NCBI GenBank assembly: GCA_035295745.1
Contig: DATGIL010000060.1
Coordinates: 44,243-108,242 of the forward strand
Length of the DNA: 64,000 nucleotides
Source of the DNA: JAIQFL01 sp035295745
GTDB taxonomy: Bacteria > Acidobacteriota > Terriglobia > Bryobacterales > Bryobacteraceae
Reading direction: 5' to 3'
Below the pieces are notes generated by a model. That model worked only from the letters and a program-made list of their open reading frames with translations, searched no databases and was not told where the DNA came from. The position numbers and the translations under genes were made by a program. Shown here piece by piece: positions 1-8,979 of the stretch. The number at the start of each line of letters is the position of its first letter. Position 1 is the first letter of the stretch.

Positions 1-525
1 GTGTCGATAGATGCCGGAGCCGGAGTACCAGCGGGAGTTTCGCTGTTGCGATTGATCCACACGGACAGCCAGCAAGTTGGCGCCGGGTTTCAGATGCGGC
101 GTCAGATCGTGCGAGAAGCTGGTATATCCATAAGGGTGCATGCCCAGATCGTGGCCGTTGATAGACACGGTCGCGTTCATGTAGACGCCTTCAAAATCCA
201 CACTGACCTTTTTGCCATTCCAGGCCGAGGAGACGGTGAAGGTCTTTCGGTACCAGCCTACCCCGGCGGGAAAGAAGCCTCCACTACCTCCCATCGGGCT
301 CTGCGGATCGATTTTGCCTTCGATGCTCCAATCGTGCGGCACATCGAGGGTGCGCCAGGCACCCGCATCGTAGGAAGGCAGCCCGGCTCCCTCGGGGTCC
401 CCCAACAGGAACTTCCAGTCGTGATCGAACAACAGCCGCTCGCGTGGCTGCTGCGAACTGGCGGCACCAGCGGTGCGCAACGTGCCGGCAACGGGCAGGA
501 TCGCACAGAATGTTCTTCGGTTCAT
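1..525 (-). CDS. Glycoside hydrolase family 2 (beta-galactosidase-like), N-terminal part, cut by window edge
   Basis: The minus-strand frame opens with ATG at 525 and runs off the left edge without a stop, giving 175 residues. It begins MNRRTFCAIL, a twin-arginine-type leader, so the enzyme is probably exported. Then come segments typical of the GH2 sugar-binding domain: DHDWKFLLGD, the VPHDWS motif, GWYRKTF, VDFEGVYMNATV, NGHDLGMHPYGYTSF and WYSGSGIYRH. These are the jelly-roll landmarks found before the immunoglobulin and catalytic domains of LacZ-type enzymes. The catalytic barrel lies outside the window, so the substrate cannot be told; beta-galactosidase is the usual annotation. The neighbouring 334 bases hold no gene. 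Confidence 0.85.
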   Translation of the reverse strand, partial: MNRRTFCAILPVAGTLRTAGAASSQQPRERLLFDHDWKFLLGDPEGAGLPSYDAGAWRTLDVPHDWSIEGKIDPQSPMGGSGGFFPAGVGWYRKTFTVSSAWNGKKVSVDFEGVYMNATVSINGHDLGMHPYGYTSFSHDLTPHLKPGANLLAVRVDQSQQRNSRWYSGSGIYRH

Positions 526-859
526 CAGGGACACGATAGTTCAATCCGATCAATATTGTGCGATCGAGTCAACCCCGGCACAACAGCTTGCCAGTGCTGG
601 AACTGGGCCCGACACTGCCGGGGTGCATACGCGTTGGCGCTGCGACCTTGTCCCTGAAGTAGATGAAGATCTTAACGGTTAGCCCGTGGCGCAAACACTT
701 CTGTTTGCCGCGTCGACACTCTTGTCGACGCTTTTCGCGCGTCCACCCCAGTCTGACTCCAGGGCATTTTGACGCTGCCTCTGAACATCCCGAATCCGCC
801 TGCGCTCCCTGCTGGCGTGACGCCTGAACGCTGCGGTTTGCCCCTGCTGTGGACTGCTC
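526..859. other. Intergenic region with a solo repeat end and a terminator-like hairpin
   Basis: No credible gene is seen between the GH2 start and the end of the TldE-like gene. The stretch holds the upstream region of the GH2 gene and, at 686-737, a 52-bp sequence nearly the same as the ends of the MITE-like element at 21 kb. Within it GCGTCGACA and TGTCGACGC (710-718 and 723-731) form a perfect 9-bp stem with a 4-base loop, followed by TTTT only on the plus strand. Bases 738-859 show nothing recognisable. Confidence 0.6.
686..737 (+). repeat. Solo copy of the 52-bp inverted-repeat end of a MITE-like element
   Basis: The sequence starts GTGGCGCAAACACT and ends CGACGCTTTTCG, matching base for base over most of its length the left end of the element at 21094-21145. 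It contains two consecutive small hairpins: CAAACA pairing with TGTTTG, then the GTCGACA/TGTCGAC stem. No matching inverted right end was found in the following 170 bases, so this is either a solo end or a decayed element. Confidence 0.65.
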
Positions 860-2650
860 CTACTTATCAAATGACGGGTGCTTTGAGAAAGGCAAGCTGG
901 GAACATCCCCGCTCGGCCGTTGCAGACCGACGTCTTCGAATAGCAGCGACGGAATCGCGATCGAAACCACGGACGGGCCGGATGGCGTGATGCTACCGGC
1001 CATCATCGGCTGGCGCGCCATGATCCGCACCTGCGTCGTCTGAACCGAAGGCACATCCGAAACGGACACGATGTCCTTGAACGATCCCAACGTCAGGCCA
1101 TTGACTTCCAGATTACGGGCCAGCTCCTCATGGCCGTCCGGATACACCTTGTACGCCTCGATCAGCGGCTCCACTGACAGGCTTCCCGGCGTACTTCCTC
1201 CGGTTACGATAATCATTCGCGACCGGAGCAGCGAAGAGGCAAACGCCATGTTCGACATCCGCCGCACGAGAATGCCGTATTCCTTGCCGCGTTGTTGGGC
1301 CATTTTGATCAGCTCCGCCTTCAGTTGCTCCGAGGTCAGCGACTTACTCGACGTCACAATCAAATTGCTCGGCGAAGCGGAAAATCCGCGATGGCTCGCG
1401 GTGCTGTGCGTCGTGCCTGGCAGCAGTCCGCGGGTGTGCAGCAATGTCTTCAAGACGCCTTGATCCACAATCGTGGTGGGCGCCGATTTCACGCCGTCGT
1501 CGTCGACCTGGTAGCCGCCGAAGAGTGGCGTGCCCGACACGTCCTTCAACGCAGGATTATCGACGACCGTCAGAAAGTCCGGCAGCACGCGCGTGCCCAC
1601 ACGATCAATGAGTCCCGTATTGCTGTTGTAGACTCGGTCCAGGCGCGAGTCGTCTACCACCACACGCGGCGCGCCCACCATATAACTACCCAGTCCTTGC
1701 AGGAAGATCTCCGCGGCGGCCTGACCCTCGAACAGCACCGGCCCCGTGTACCGTTCCACCAGTGCGGCTTTGCGCATCCTGTCCAGGCGCATGGCCAGCG
1801 CGCGAATCCGCTTGGCGATTTCATCTCGCGAGGGCAGTTCCGCCGGGGTCCGGGCGTAGATGACGTCGTAGTCCGCCAGCGGCATGCCGTCGTCAGCCTG
1901 CGTGTCCGCGTTAATGTTGACGGTCACGAGTGTCGCCGCCCTCACGTAGGTGCTCCCCTCCGAGTTTACGTAGCGCGCAAGCCAGCGCGTGGCCGACCAG
2001 CGCACCTCGGAATTATCGATCCCCGGAGTCTCCCGGAAAACCGCGCTCAGCGCTTTGGCAGCGCTCTCGATCTCCGTGCGATTCCAGGCGATTGGACTAC
2101 CCATTTCGTTGATGGTGACCACAGGCTCTTTGCTGAAATCGGGGGCATCGTCGGTTCGCGTGCGATGTTCCAGCGCGGCCTTTTTCTTGGCGAACGTGTC
2201 GAGCGCAGTCTTGTACGCACTATCGGTGCCCAGCCAAAGTTGGCGGCGCAACTCGTCGTAGTTATCGTCCAGCGGAACCGTGAGGCCACCCGTAATCAGC
2301 GGCCGCGTCACCCCCGCATTCATCATCGGTGCGAAAAAATTCGAGTTGTCACGGGCATAGTCGCCCACCCGGACCTCGACCGAGAAGACCCGTGAGCGGG
2401 CGGTGCCAGGCGGCTCGCAGTAGCTGTTGACGATCGCGCCGAAGCTGGCAGTCACTGTACAGTTCTCGTTCTCGACGGCATGGTACGCCACGAAATACGG
2501 TTTCTGCAGGTTTTCGAGCTGCAGCTTTTTCATGGAGCGCGCCAGTTCATCCTGCATCGCGCGCATTACTACATCGCCCGATGCAGGCGCGCTCTGGAAC
2601 GCGAAGATCGGCAGGCATGCCTGCGCCAGCAGAAGGATTCTTCCGAGCAT
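860..2650 (-). CDS. Exported TldE/PmbA-like protein lacking the metal-binding motif
   Basis: This 596-residue protein is a paralogue of the product of the gene just upstream (10-bp gap, same strand); both belong to the TldD/PmbA family. ATG at 2650 is chosen because AGGAG lies 7 bases before it and a signal peptide follows (MLGRILLLAQACLPIFAF). Where TldD has HExxxH this protein reads AEIFLQG, and the C-terminal Cys of TldD is also missing. That matches the role of TldE (PmbA), which is the catalytically empty half of the TldD/TldE heterodimer in Escherichia coli. The family trims or matures peptides in the cytoplasm; here the leader predicts export. The substrate is unknown. Confidence 0.8.
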   Translation of the reverse strand: MLGRILLLAQACLPIFAFQSAPASGDVVMRAMQDELARSMKKLQLENLQKPYFVAYHAVENENCTVTASFGAIVNSYCEPPGTARSRVFSVEVRVGDYARDNSNFFAPMMNAGVTRPLITGGLTVPLDDNYDELRRQLWLGTDSAYKTALDTFAKKKAALEHRTRTDDAPDFSKEPVVTINEMGSPIAWNRTEIESAAKALSAVFRETPGIDNSEVRWSATRWLARYVNSEGSTYVRAATLVTVNINADTQADDGMPLADYDVIYARTPAELPSRDEIAKRIRALAMRLDRMRKAALVERYTGPVLFEGQAAAEIFLQGLGSYMVGAPRVVVDDSRLDRVYNSNTGLIDRVGTRVLPDFLTVVDNPALKDVSGTPLFGGYQVDDDGVKSAPTTIVDQGVLKTLLHTRGLLPGTTHSTASHRGFSASPSNLIVTSSKSLTSEQLKAELIKMAQQRGKEYGILVRRMSNMAFASSLLRSRMIIVTGGSTPGSLSVEPLIEAYKVYPDGHEELARNLEVNGLTLGSFKDIVSVSDVPSVQTTQVRIMARQPMMAGSITPSGPSVVSIAIPSLLFEDVGLQRPSGDVPSLPFSKHPSFDK

Positions 2651-2660
2651 CAGCGTCTCC

Positions 2661-4355
2661 TTACTTATCGTCCGACGGAGGGGCCAGAATCGGCGAAAGC
2701 TCTTGCGACTTCGGCTTCTTCTGCACCTCGATTTCACTAAAGAGCAGTCCGGGACCACCCGCCGATACCGGCACTGGCCCTGATTCCGCGCCGCAGATGC
2801 CGTTGAATGCCGAGTATTGATTGTCGGCCGCCAGAATCTTGTTGAACGTGGTCAGGGCGGTGCCGATGAGATCCACGCCCCTTACCAATTCCTCGTGGCC
2901 GTCCAGATAAATGCGGTAGACCATGGTGGGAATGACGGAGAAGAAGTTCGGGACGCCCCGGCCAACGGACGTAAAACCGCCCGCGATATCCTCGAAATAC
3001 AGTCCGTACGGCAAGTTCCGCTTTTTAGCTTCTTCGATCAGTTGCTTCTTCAATTCCTGCGGCGTGACAGTCTGGGACGCCACCACCATTAAATTGGATT
3101 GGCGGCCGGCGACGTTGTACCCCGCGGCGCGCCTGCCGTGACCGTTCGACTCGGGGAAGTGGTCGAGCGGCAGCCGCGACATCAGGAAGGTCTTCAGCAC
3201 GCCGTTCTCCACTACCGCGACGCGCCGCGCCTTCACGCCCTCATTGTCGAAACGGTAAAAGCCCGCCAGTTCGGTGGGCCCGGCCTTGGTCTGTGTGGGG
3301 TCCGAGTACACCGAGAGGAATTCCGGGAGGATTTTCTGCCCGACCTTGTCGCGGAAAGTTTGACTCTGCCCCTCGCGCTTCTCGCGCTGCCCCTCGATGC
3401 GGTGTCCGAAAATTTCGTGGAAGATCACGCCCGTCGCGCGCGGCGACAGGATCGCCGGCCCCACGTACGGCTCCATCACCGGCGCCAGCTTGAGCGCCAT
3501 CAGATTCTTGGTCATCTGCTGCACCTTTTCGAGCACCACTTCGTCCTTCGGCAGACCGCCCAATGTCGACGAGTACATGTACTCGAAGAGTGGCAGCTCC
3601 ATGCCGTCGGAAGCCTTCGCGAAAGCGGTCACGCTCAGCCGGTATGCGGTTTGCCCGGTCTGAATCGAGGCTCCGTCGCTGGAGACGAACCAGCGCGTCT
3701 CCTTCTCGGCGGTGAAGGTGGAATTTGCGGAATAGATATTCCCGTAACGCTGGAATGGCGCCGTGTATCGGCGCACCTTGTCTTCCCAGAGCTTGCGATC
3801 CACTTCCAGCTTCGGCGGTGCGGGTTCGCTGTAAACCTCCGCCTTCGCCGGCGAAAAATCTCCCGACTTGTCGGTCTCTTCAGCTTTGACCTTGACGTTG
3901 GTCTTTACCGAGATCAACTGTTCCACCGCCCGTTTGTACCGCTGATCCGTGTAATACCAGAGAAGCGCACGGATGGCTTCGGGATCGTCTTCCAGGGGCA
4001 TCGGGTAGACGTTGAACTGGTCTCCGAAAATCTGCATGGCGCCGCGGATGGGGTGAGTGTTGTCGAGCTCATAGGCCCCGACACGCAAGTCGATCCCCAC
4101 CTGCCGCCGCCGCACAGGCGGGCCGCTAGCCACGAGGGTTCCGAATGAGCCGGTGACCGTGGAGGTCTCGGTCTCCACTACTTCATAACTCAGAAAGTAA
4201 GGAGGAGTCTGTAGCTTCTTGAAATGCTCCATTGAGCGGGACAGCTCGGCGGTGATCGCGTCCAGCATGGTGGAGCGTCTCGCGGGCGCCTGCGCCGGCG
4301 AAATCGCGGACGCAAGGAACAGGAGCGGCGGCAGAAACAAACAATTCCGTTTCAT
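2661..4355 (-). CDS. Exported TldD-like metallopeptidase
   Basis: A 564-residue protein with signal peptide MKRNCLFLPPLLFLASAISPAQA. ATG at 4355 fits the signal; two earlier in-frame ATGs would add a polar head. The core keeps the TldD zinc signature HEIFGH (about residues 313-318) and a C-terminal ICGAESGPVPV segment whose Cys corresponds to the metal-ligand Cys of TldD. It is the first gene of a two-gene unit with the inactive TldE-like partner, as expected for a heterodimeric protease. Classical TldD is cytoplasmic and matures peptides such as microcin B17; an exported version would act on periplasmic or secreted peptides, which is an inference. No peptide substrate gene is seen next to it. 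Confidence 0.85.
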   Translation of the reverse strand: MKRNCLFLPPLLFLASAISPAQAPARRSTMLDAITAELSRSMEHFKKLQTPPYFLSYEVVETETSTVTGSFGTLVASGPPVRRRQVGIDLRVGAYELDNTHPIRGAMQIFGDQFNVYPMPLEDDPEAIRALLWYYTDQRYKRAVEQLISVKTNVKVKAEETDKSGDFSPAKAEVYSEPAPPKLEVDRKLWEDKVRRYTAPFQRYGNIYSANSTFTAEKETRWFVSSDGASIQTGQTAYRLSVTAFAKASDGMELPLFEYMYSSTLGGLPKDEVVLEKVQQMTKNLMALKLAPVMEPYVGPAILSPRATGVIFHEIFGHRIEGQREKREGQSQTFRDKVGQKILPEFLSVYSDPTQTKAGPTELAGFYRFDNEGVKARRVAVVENGVLKTFLMSRLPLDHFPESNGHGRRAAGYNVAGRQSNLMVVASQTVTPQELKKQLIEEAKKRNLPYGLYFEDIAGGFTSVGRGVPNFFSVIPTMVYRIYLDGHEELVRGVDLIGTALTTFNKILAADNQYSAFNGICGAESGPVPVSAGGPGLLFSEIEVQKKPKSQELSPILAPPSDDK

Positions 4356-4760
4356 TTGCACCATCCGTTGCCAGATTGACGCGGGCACGCGTGGCCGCGT
4401 GCAGATCTATCATAAGTCAGCGGTGTGAGAATGTCGACTGTCATTTCCCGCAGATCCAGAGACATCTTCGGAGTCTTTTCCACCAGAAAAGATCTGAAAT
4501 CTCAGCGACACAGAGGCCGCCGGTCGCAAACGCGAAACACCATGTGTTTTTGACTCACTCCGAACACACTTAAGGCGCCTTGGAATGCAGAGACCGGCGG
4601 AGCTCGTTCGCTTCCCACACAAACTTCCGAAAGCAAGGGGCTGCCGCATGGATCCGTGGGTAGCTCATCGATAAGGCCGGTGCTCTGGGTAGCAGGGTGC
4701 GGCCCCGCCGACCTGCTGGTCTTCTTGCCAAATCTGAATCATCGGTCTTACCATGACCAG
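4356..4760. other. Intergenic region between divergent genes
   Basis: It must hold the promoters of the TldD gene (leftward) and the unknown secreted protein (rightward), but no convincing -35/-10 pair was found. The only structure seen is a small perfect hairpin, TCTTTTC and GAAAAGA around a 5-base loop, at 4474-4492. Short open frames here have no ribosome-binding site or protein-like composition. Confidence 0.4.
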
Positions 4761-5774
4761 ATGTTTCGAACATTGGCATTAGCCACCATCGTAACGGGGT
4801 TGTCGTTGGCTCAGGAGACAATCCCCTCGCAGCACCTTTCCGAATACGTCGCCAAGATCAAGTCGTCGATTCCGGTACGCGGCAGCAGTGCGTTCGTCGA
4901 GCCGTCGGAGAAGGACCGGGTGCGCTTCACGGCATGCATGAAACTCCTCTTTGAAGGACAGACCGCCAAAGCGCAGACGTGTCTGAACTCCGTGAACTAC
5001 AACTTGGGCGTCCTCAACGATGCCGGGTTCCACAAAGAGTACTTCATCGCCACCGAGCGCCATACCGGATTCAAAGGACTGGGCACCTACATAGTGGATG
5101 CGAACTATTGGCGCAACGTCGTTTTGGAAGCACCGCATCCGTGGTTTGACGCCGAGACTCCGGAGGAAGCGCTGGCAGTGTTTCAGAAGGCCGGCGGCCG
5201 CGCACTGTTCATCGCAGGCACGCACCGGTGCAGCGATCTGGCAGGCGCGTCCGGGTGCGCTGGCACCACGTGGGCCTGCGGGCCGTTGTCGCCCGCGCCG
5301 CATGTGGAGATGCCGTTTCGGATCTCCGACGCCGCTCACTTCGATCGCAACTTCTTTACGGCCGCGCACCGCGCCACGCTGCAACTCAGTCCGACGCCGA
5401 TCGCCATCAGCCTCCACGGCAATGGCGAAGAGCCGGTAGACGCGGAGTTATCAGACGGCACCAAACACGCGGCGGCCAAGACGGCTCTGGTGAATCGCCT
5501 GCGGAACGCGCTGGCGGCGCACGGGGTGAAGGCCGGATCGTGCAACTGGCCGGCCGACAATCCGTCGCGATTCCTACTGTGCGGCGGAAGCAATGCGCAA
5601 TCGAAGATTTCGAACGGGGTGGAGAATTGCGCCGAAAGCGCCCGCACGGCGTCGGGCCTGTTCATTCACATCGAGCAGCGGCGCAACCTGCGAGACGATC
5701 CGACGCCAATGGTCGAAGCGGTCCGCCAGGTGTTTCCGGCAGATGGCCCGGGAGCGGCCGGGTCTCGTAAGTAA
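4761..5774 (+). CDS. Unknown secreted cysteine-containing protein
   Basis: The protein has 337 residues starting at ATG 4761 with a short signal peptide (MFRTLALATIVTGLSLAQE). The frame is open upstream, but that part reads like non-coding DNA. The mature part has about eight cysteines, including the cluster HRCSDLAGASGCAGTTWACG, and His-containing segments APHVEMPF and AISLHGNGEE, which could bind metal. I do not recognise the family. A periplasmic or secreted hydrolase is possible but not shown. It stands alone between divergent TldD and a small gene. Confidence 0.65.
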   Translation: MFRTLALATIVTGLSLAQETIPSQHLSEYVAKIKSSIPVRGSSAFVEPSEKDRVRFTACMKLLFEGQTAKAQTCLNSVNYNLGVLNDAGFHKEYFIATERHTGFKGLGTYIVDANYWRNVVLEAPHPWFDAETPEEALAVFQKAGGRALFIAGTHRCSDLAGASGCAGTTWACGPLSPAPHVEMPFRISDAAHFDRNFFTAAHRATLQLSPTPIAISLHGNGEEPVDAELSDGTKHAAAKTALVNRLRNALAAHGVKAGSCNWPADNPSRFLLCGGSNAQSKISNGVENCAESARTASGLFIHIEQRRNLRDDPTPMVEAVRQVFPADGPGAAGSRK

Positions 5775-5903
5775 GCGAGCGCGTTCCTACCGTAGCAGTA
5801 CGGTCATATCCAGAGAGGGGTGGCAGACTCTAACCAAGATCCCCCTTGTGCGGCCATCGCGGACCCGGTAATATGCCGTGCATAGTCTTCAAGGCGAAAA
5901 CCG

Positions 5904-6104
5904 ATGAGTTGTCAGGAAAGAGATAAGATCATTCTGGCCTTCATGTTAGCGATGAATGAAGGCAATTATGCCTCCTCGGAGTTGGAGGCTGCTACCGATC
6001 AGGGAGAACGCGACCAGGCACTGCGCACCATGGAGAGTGCTCGGGGGTATTGTGACCGCCTGCGAACGCAGGTCCTCACGCACTGTTTGCAGCACGGCTG
6101 CTGA
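5904..6104 (+). CDS. Small unknown protein (66 aa)
   Basis: ATG at 5904 follows AAGGCG about 10 bases upstream. The product, MSCQERDKIILAFMLAMNEG..., is predicted largely alpha-helical with four Cys, including one near each end. The composition is protein-like rather than a shadow of a neighbour, and no other gene covers the region. No domain is recognised. It ends 19 bases before the stop of the convergent TIGR03435 gene. Confidence 0.5.
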   Translation: MSCQERDKIILAFMLAMNEGNYASSELEAATDQGERDQALRTMESARGYCDRLRTQVLTHCLQHGC

Positions 6105-6123
6105 CCTCCTGGGCCGGAAACCC

Positions 6124-6900
6124 TCAATTCTCGCTGGGGATTCGTTCGACCCGGTCGACCACCAGGATTTCCACCGGGATCTTCTTCGTCTCGACGCGGA
6201 GTCCCAGAGTCTCCTGCAACGCAGTGAAGATGGACGGGCGAGTGTCTACGGATTTTCCATCGCCATCGCTCGTCGGCTTAGCTTCGTCGCGAGACCATTC
6301 CAGCCTCAGGTCGTACCTGCCGGTCAGACTGGTCATATCGGCGACGGGCCCCCGTAGTTCGCCCGCAATCACATTGGCGAGGTTCGCCATCGTCATTCCC
6401 TCCGCTTCGAGCGTCCCGTTGTTTTGCCGGCTGTTCATGCCCTCTTTGCGTTCGCTGTCCTTAAGACGCGCGCCCTTTTTCGAGACGAGCAGCGCATAGC
6501 CGGACAGCGTTTTGGTTTCCCGGTGGACTTCCAGCTTGAAGCGCTCCGCGAGGAGGTTCTGCAGCATCACCCGCCGCATCTCCTGGCGCTCTTCTTTTGA
6601 CATTTCTTTGGAATCGGACTGCGGAAAACGGGCGCTGACGTCAAAGCGAACCGAACTCAGCCAATCGGGACCCGAGAAGGAATACTCCCGCACATTGTAT
6701 GCGTTCTGAATGATGTTCTTCAGCGTGGAATTGCGGATCAACATTTCGCCGTTATTGGTATTCATCGACGAGTTGTTATCGCCGGATGTGTTCGGCTTCA
6801 CCGATGCGACCTCGAAGGACGGCCCGGAAGGCGTCTGCTGACAGAACAGGGGGAACAGAGACAAAAAGGTACATACCGCAGAAAAAAGCACTCGCTGCAT
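6124..6900 (-). CDS. TIGR03435 family exported protein
   Basis: A 258-residue protein starting at ATG 6900, chosen because GGAGGAA sits 4 bases upstream and a signal peptide follows (MQRVLFSAVCTFLSLFPLFCQQ). It shows the landmarks of the TIGR03435 family: FEVASVKPN near the N-terminus, LLAERFKLEVHRETK, YALLVSKKGARLK, the TSLTGRYDLRLEW segment and the ending ILVVDRVERIPSEN. The family is expanded in Solibacter-type Acidobacteriota and its function is unknown. It is a useful taxonomic marker for this window. Confidence 0.9.
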   Translation of the reverse strand: MQRVLFSAVCTFLSLFPLFCQQTPSGPSFEVASVKPNTSGDNNSSMNTNNGEMLIRNSTLKNIIQNAYNVREYSFSGPDWLSSVRFDVSARFPQSDSKEMSKEERQEMRRVMLQNLLAERFKLEVHRETKTLSGYALLVSKKGARLKDSERKEGMNSRQNNGTLEAEGMTMANLANVIAGELRGPVADMTSLTGRYDLRLEWSRDEAKPTSDGDGKSVDTRPSIFTALQETLGLRVETKKIPVEILVVDRVERIPSEN

Positions 6901-7007
6901 GGATTCCTCCGCAGGTGTTTGACGGGGCAATCACGTCAAACGTTGGCAAATTTCCAGCCGGCGCCGCCGGAACGCTACGCTACAATAAGCGATGGCGACC
7001 GCCCTCT

Positions 7008-7742
7008 ATGTCTGTCTTTGAGCCCAACACCTACCGCGGAAAACTCATCGTGGTAGAGGGGATCGACGGCTCCGGCAAATCCACGCAAATCTCGCTATTG
7101 AGCCATTGGCTTCGATCGCAAGGCTATGCCGTGGTGTTCAGCGAATGGAACTCCTCACCGCTGGTCAAGCAGACCACGCGCCGTGGGAAGCGGAAAGAGA
7201 TGTTCACCCCCACGACGTTCAGTCTGCTGCATGCGACGGATTTCGCCGATCGGATGGAGAGCTATATTCAGCCGCTGGTGAAGTCGGGAGCGATCGTGTG
7301 CGCCGACCGGTATGCGTACACGGCGTTCGCGCGCGACGTGGCGCGCGGAGTGAGCCGCAGTTGGGTACGCAATTTGTATCGATTCGCCATGCATCCCAAC
7401 TTGAGCTTCTATTTCCGCGTACCGCTGGACGTGGCACTGGGGCGGATTCTGGGTGGGCGGGACGCGCTGAAGTATTACGAGGCTGGAATGGACTTGGGCC
7501 TGGCTCGCGACGTGGAAGAGAGCTTTCGCATCTTCCAGGGGCGAATCCTGGACGAGTACGAGGCAATGGCGGCGGAGATGGGTTTCGAGATCATTGACGC
7601 CACCCTTTCGATCGAACAGCAGCAGCGCCGCATGCGCGAAATCGTCATGAACGAACTCGGCGAGAGCCTCAAGACCAGCGTTTTGCATCTTCCCTTGGGA
7701 ATGGATTTCAATGCGCAAACGACCGACCCTCCAGTTCTATAA
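7008..7742 (+). CDS. Thymidylate-kinase-like P-loop protein (first of tandem pair)
   Basis: A 244-residue protein with an intact Walker A, GIDGSGKST (residues 18-26), and the DRYAYT segment matching the DR(Y/F) motif of thymidylate kinases. Lid-like and helical regions follow (DFADRMESYIQPLVKSG). ATG at 7008 puts the P-loop at the normal distance from the N-terminus. Authentic dTMP kinases are about 205-215 residues, so this longer form may use another nucleoside monophosphate or phosphate compound. The gene overlaps the next, paralogous gene by 32 bp, which suggests translational coupling and a two-subunit complex. It is the head of a run that continues with SixA and DUF2252. Confidence 0.8.
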   Translation: MSVFEPNTYRGKLIVVEGIDGSGKSTQISLLSHWLRSQGYAVVFSEWNSSPLVKQTTRRGKRKEMFTPTTFSLLHATDFADRMESYIQPLVKSGAIVCADRYAYTAFARDVARGVSRSWVRNLYRFAMHPNLSFYFRVPLDVALGRILGGRDALKYYEAGMDLGLARDVEESFRIFQGRILDEYEAMAAEMGFEIIDATLSIEQQQRRMREIVMNELGESLKTSVLHLPLGMDFNAQTTDPPVL

Positions 7743-8451
7743 CGAGCCCCTGCCCGGGGTGGACACCTCGGAACTGCAGGGAAAGTTAATCGTGATCGAG
7801 GGTCCGGATGCGGTCGGACGGAGCACGCAGATCGCCCTGCTGCGGCAATGGCTCGAGCAGGAAGGACACGCGGTGCTCGACACCGGGATGGCGCGCTCGG
7901 CATTGGCGGGCAAGGGCATCAAGCTGGCCAAGCAGGGCAACACACTCGGCCCGATCACGATGACGCTGTTTTACACCACGGATTTTGCCGACCGGCTGGA
8001 GAATGAAATTATCCCCGCGCTGCGAGCGGGTTTCGTGGTCCTGATCGACCGGTACATTTTCTCGATCATGGCGCGCGCGATCGCACGCGGCGAGGATCGC
8101 CGGTGGATCGAACAGGTGGCGGGATTCGCGCTGGTGCCCCACGCGGTCTATTATTTGCGCGCCGAAGTGCAGCACCTGGTGTCGCGCGTAGTCTTGGGAC
8201 GGGGCGCTTTCGACTATTGGGAAAGCGGCATGGACTTACGTTTCGGCGCGGACATGTACGAGAGCTTTGTTCGCTACCAGGCCCGCCTGATCAAGGCTCT
8301 CGACTCGATGGTGGAGCCCTACGGCTTCACGGTGATCGATGCGGGGCAAGGCATTCCGCAGATTTTCCGCGACCTGCAACGGCAGTTAGGACGGCTGCAA
8401 CTGGGACGCGTGCGCGCCCGTAAACCGGCAACGAAAAAGGTCAGAAACTGA
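7711..8451 (+). CDS. Thymidylate-kinase-like P-loop protein with Lys-to-Arg Walker A (second of pair)
   Basis: A 246-residue paralogue of the preceding product: both share the TQI-LL-W-L pattern after the P-loop, the TDFADR segment, and Y(W/Y)E(A/S)GMDL near residue 170. Its Walker A reads GPDAVGRST (31-39), so the invariant lysine that holds the ATP phosphates is Arg. DRYIFS replaces DRYAYT. The protein may be a weak or inactive kinase acting as a regulatory partner; a kinase tolerating Arg is the alternative. ATG at 7711 lies inside the previous gene, and the stop overlaps the ATG of the SixA gene by one base. Confidence 0.78.
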   Translation: MRKRPTLQFYNEPLPGVDTSELQGKLIVIEGPDAVGRSTQIALLRQWLEQEGHAVLDTGMARSALAGKGIKLAKQGNTLGPITMTLFYTTDFADRLENEIIPALRAGFVVLIDRYIFSIMARAIARGEDRRWIEQVAGFALVPHAVYYLRAEVQHLVSRVVLGRGAFDYWESGMDLRFGADMYESFVRYQARLIKALDSMVEPYGFTVIDAGQGIPQIFRDLQRQLGRLQLGRVRARKPATKKVRN

Positions 8452-8939
8452 TGCAAATTTACCTGCTACGGCACGGAATCGCACATGATGCCAACCCCGG
8501 CCAGCCCGATTCGGAGCGAGCTTTGACGGACGAGGGCCGCGAGAAATTACGCCGGGTCCTGAAACGCGCACGGCTGGCGGGAGCTACACCGGAGGTGATT
8601 CTCTCCAGCCCCTATCGGCGCGCGGTGGAGACGGCCGACGTCGCGGCGGAGGTGTTGGGGTATGAGGGAAAAGTGATGCGGACGCGCGCCCTGGTCCCGG
8701 AAGCGTCGCCATTCGACGCGTGGGATGAGATCCGGTCGCGAAAGGGCGAGAAATCAATTCTGCTGGCGAGCCACGAGCCGCTGATGAGCTCGATGGTGGC
8801 CTTCCTGCTCGAAAGCCCGGCAATGCAGGTAGACATGAAGAAGGCTGCGCTGGTACGGGTGGACTGCGAGCGACTCGGCCCGGAGCCGCGCGGCGTGCTG
8901 AAGTGGATGATTACGCCGTCGCTGGCCTCAGCGGAATAG
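8451..8939 (+). CDS. sixA: SixA-like phosphohistidine phosphatase
   Basis: A 162-residue histidine phosphatase of the short SixA type. The N-terminus carries the catalytic LRHG motif with His8; SSPYRRAVETA (the second conserved Arg region) and LLASHEPLMSSMVAFL, with the second catalytic His, follow. SixA removes phosphate from phosphohistidine in relay proteins, in E. coli notably the nitrogen PTS. The start ATG overlaps the TGA of the kinase-like gene, so expression is coupled. The context of kinase-like genes suggests it could act on a small phosphorylated compound instead. Confidence 0.85.
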   Translation: MQIYLLRHGIAHDANPGQPDSERALTDEGREKLRRVLKRARLAGATPEVILSSPYRRAVETADVAAEVLGYEGKVMRTRALVPEASPFDAWDEIRSRKGEKSILLASHEPLMSSMVAFLLESPAMQVDMKKAALVRVDCERLGPEPRGVLKWMITPSLASAE

Positions 8940-8979
8940 TCCGCCCCTTGGTAACCCTGGCTGCTACGATCGAACGAAG

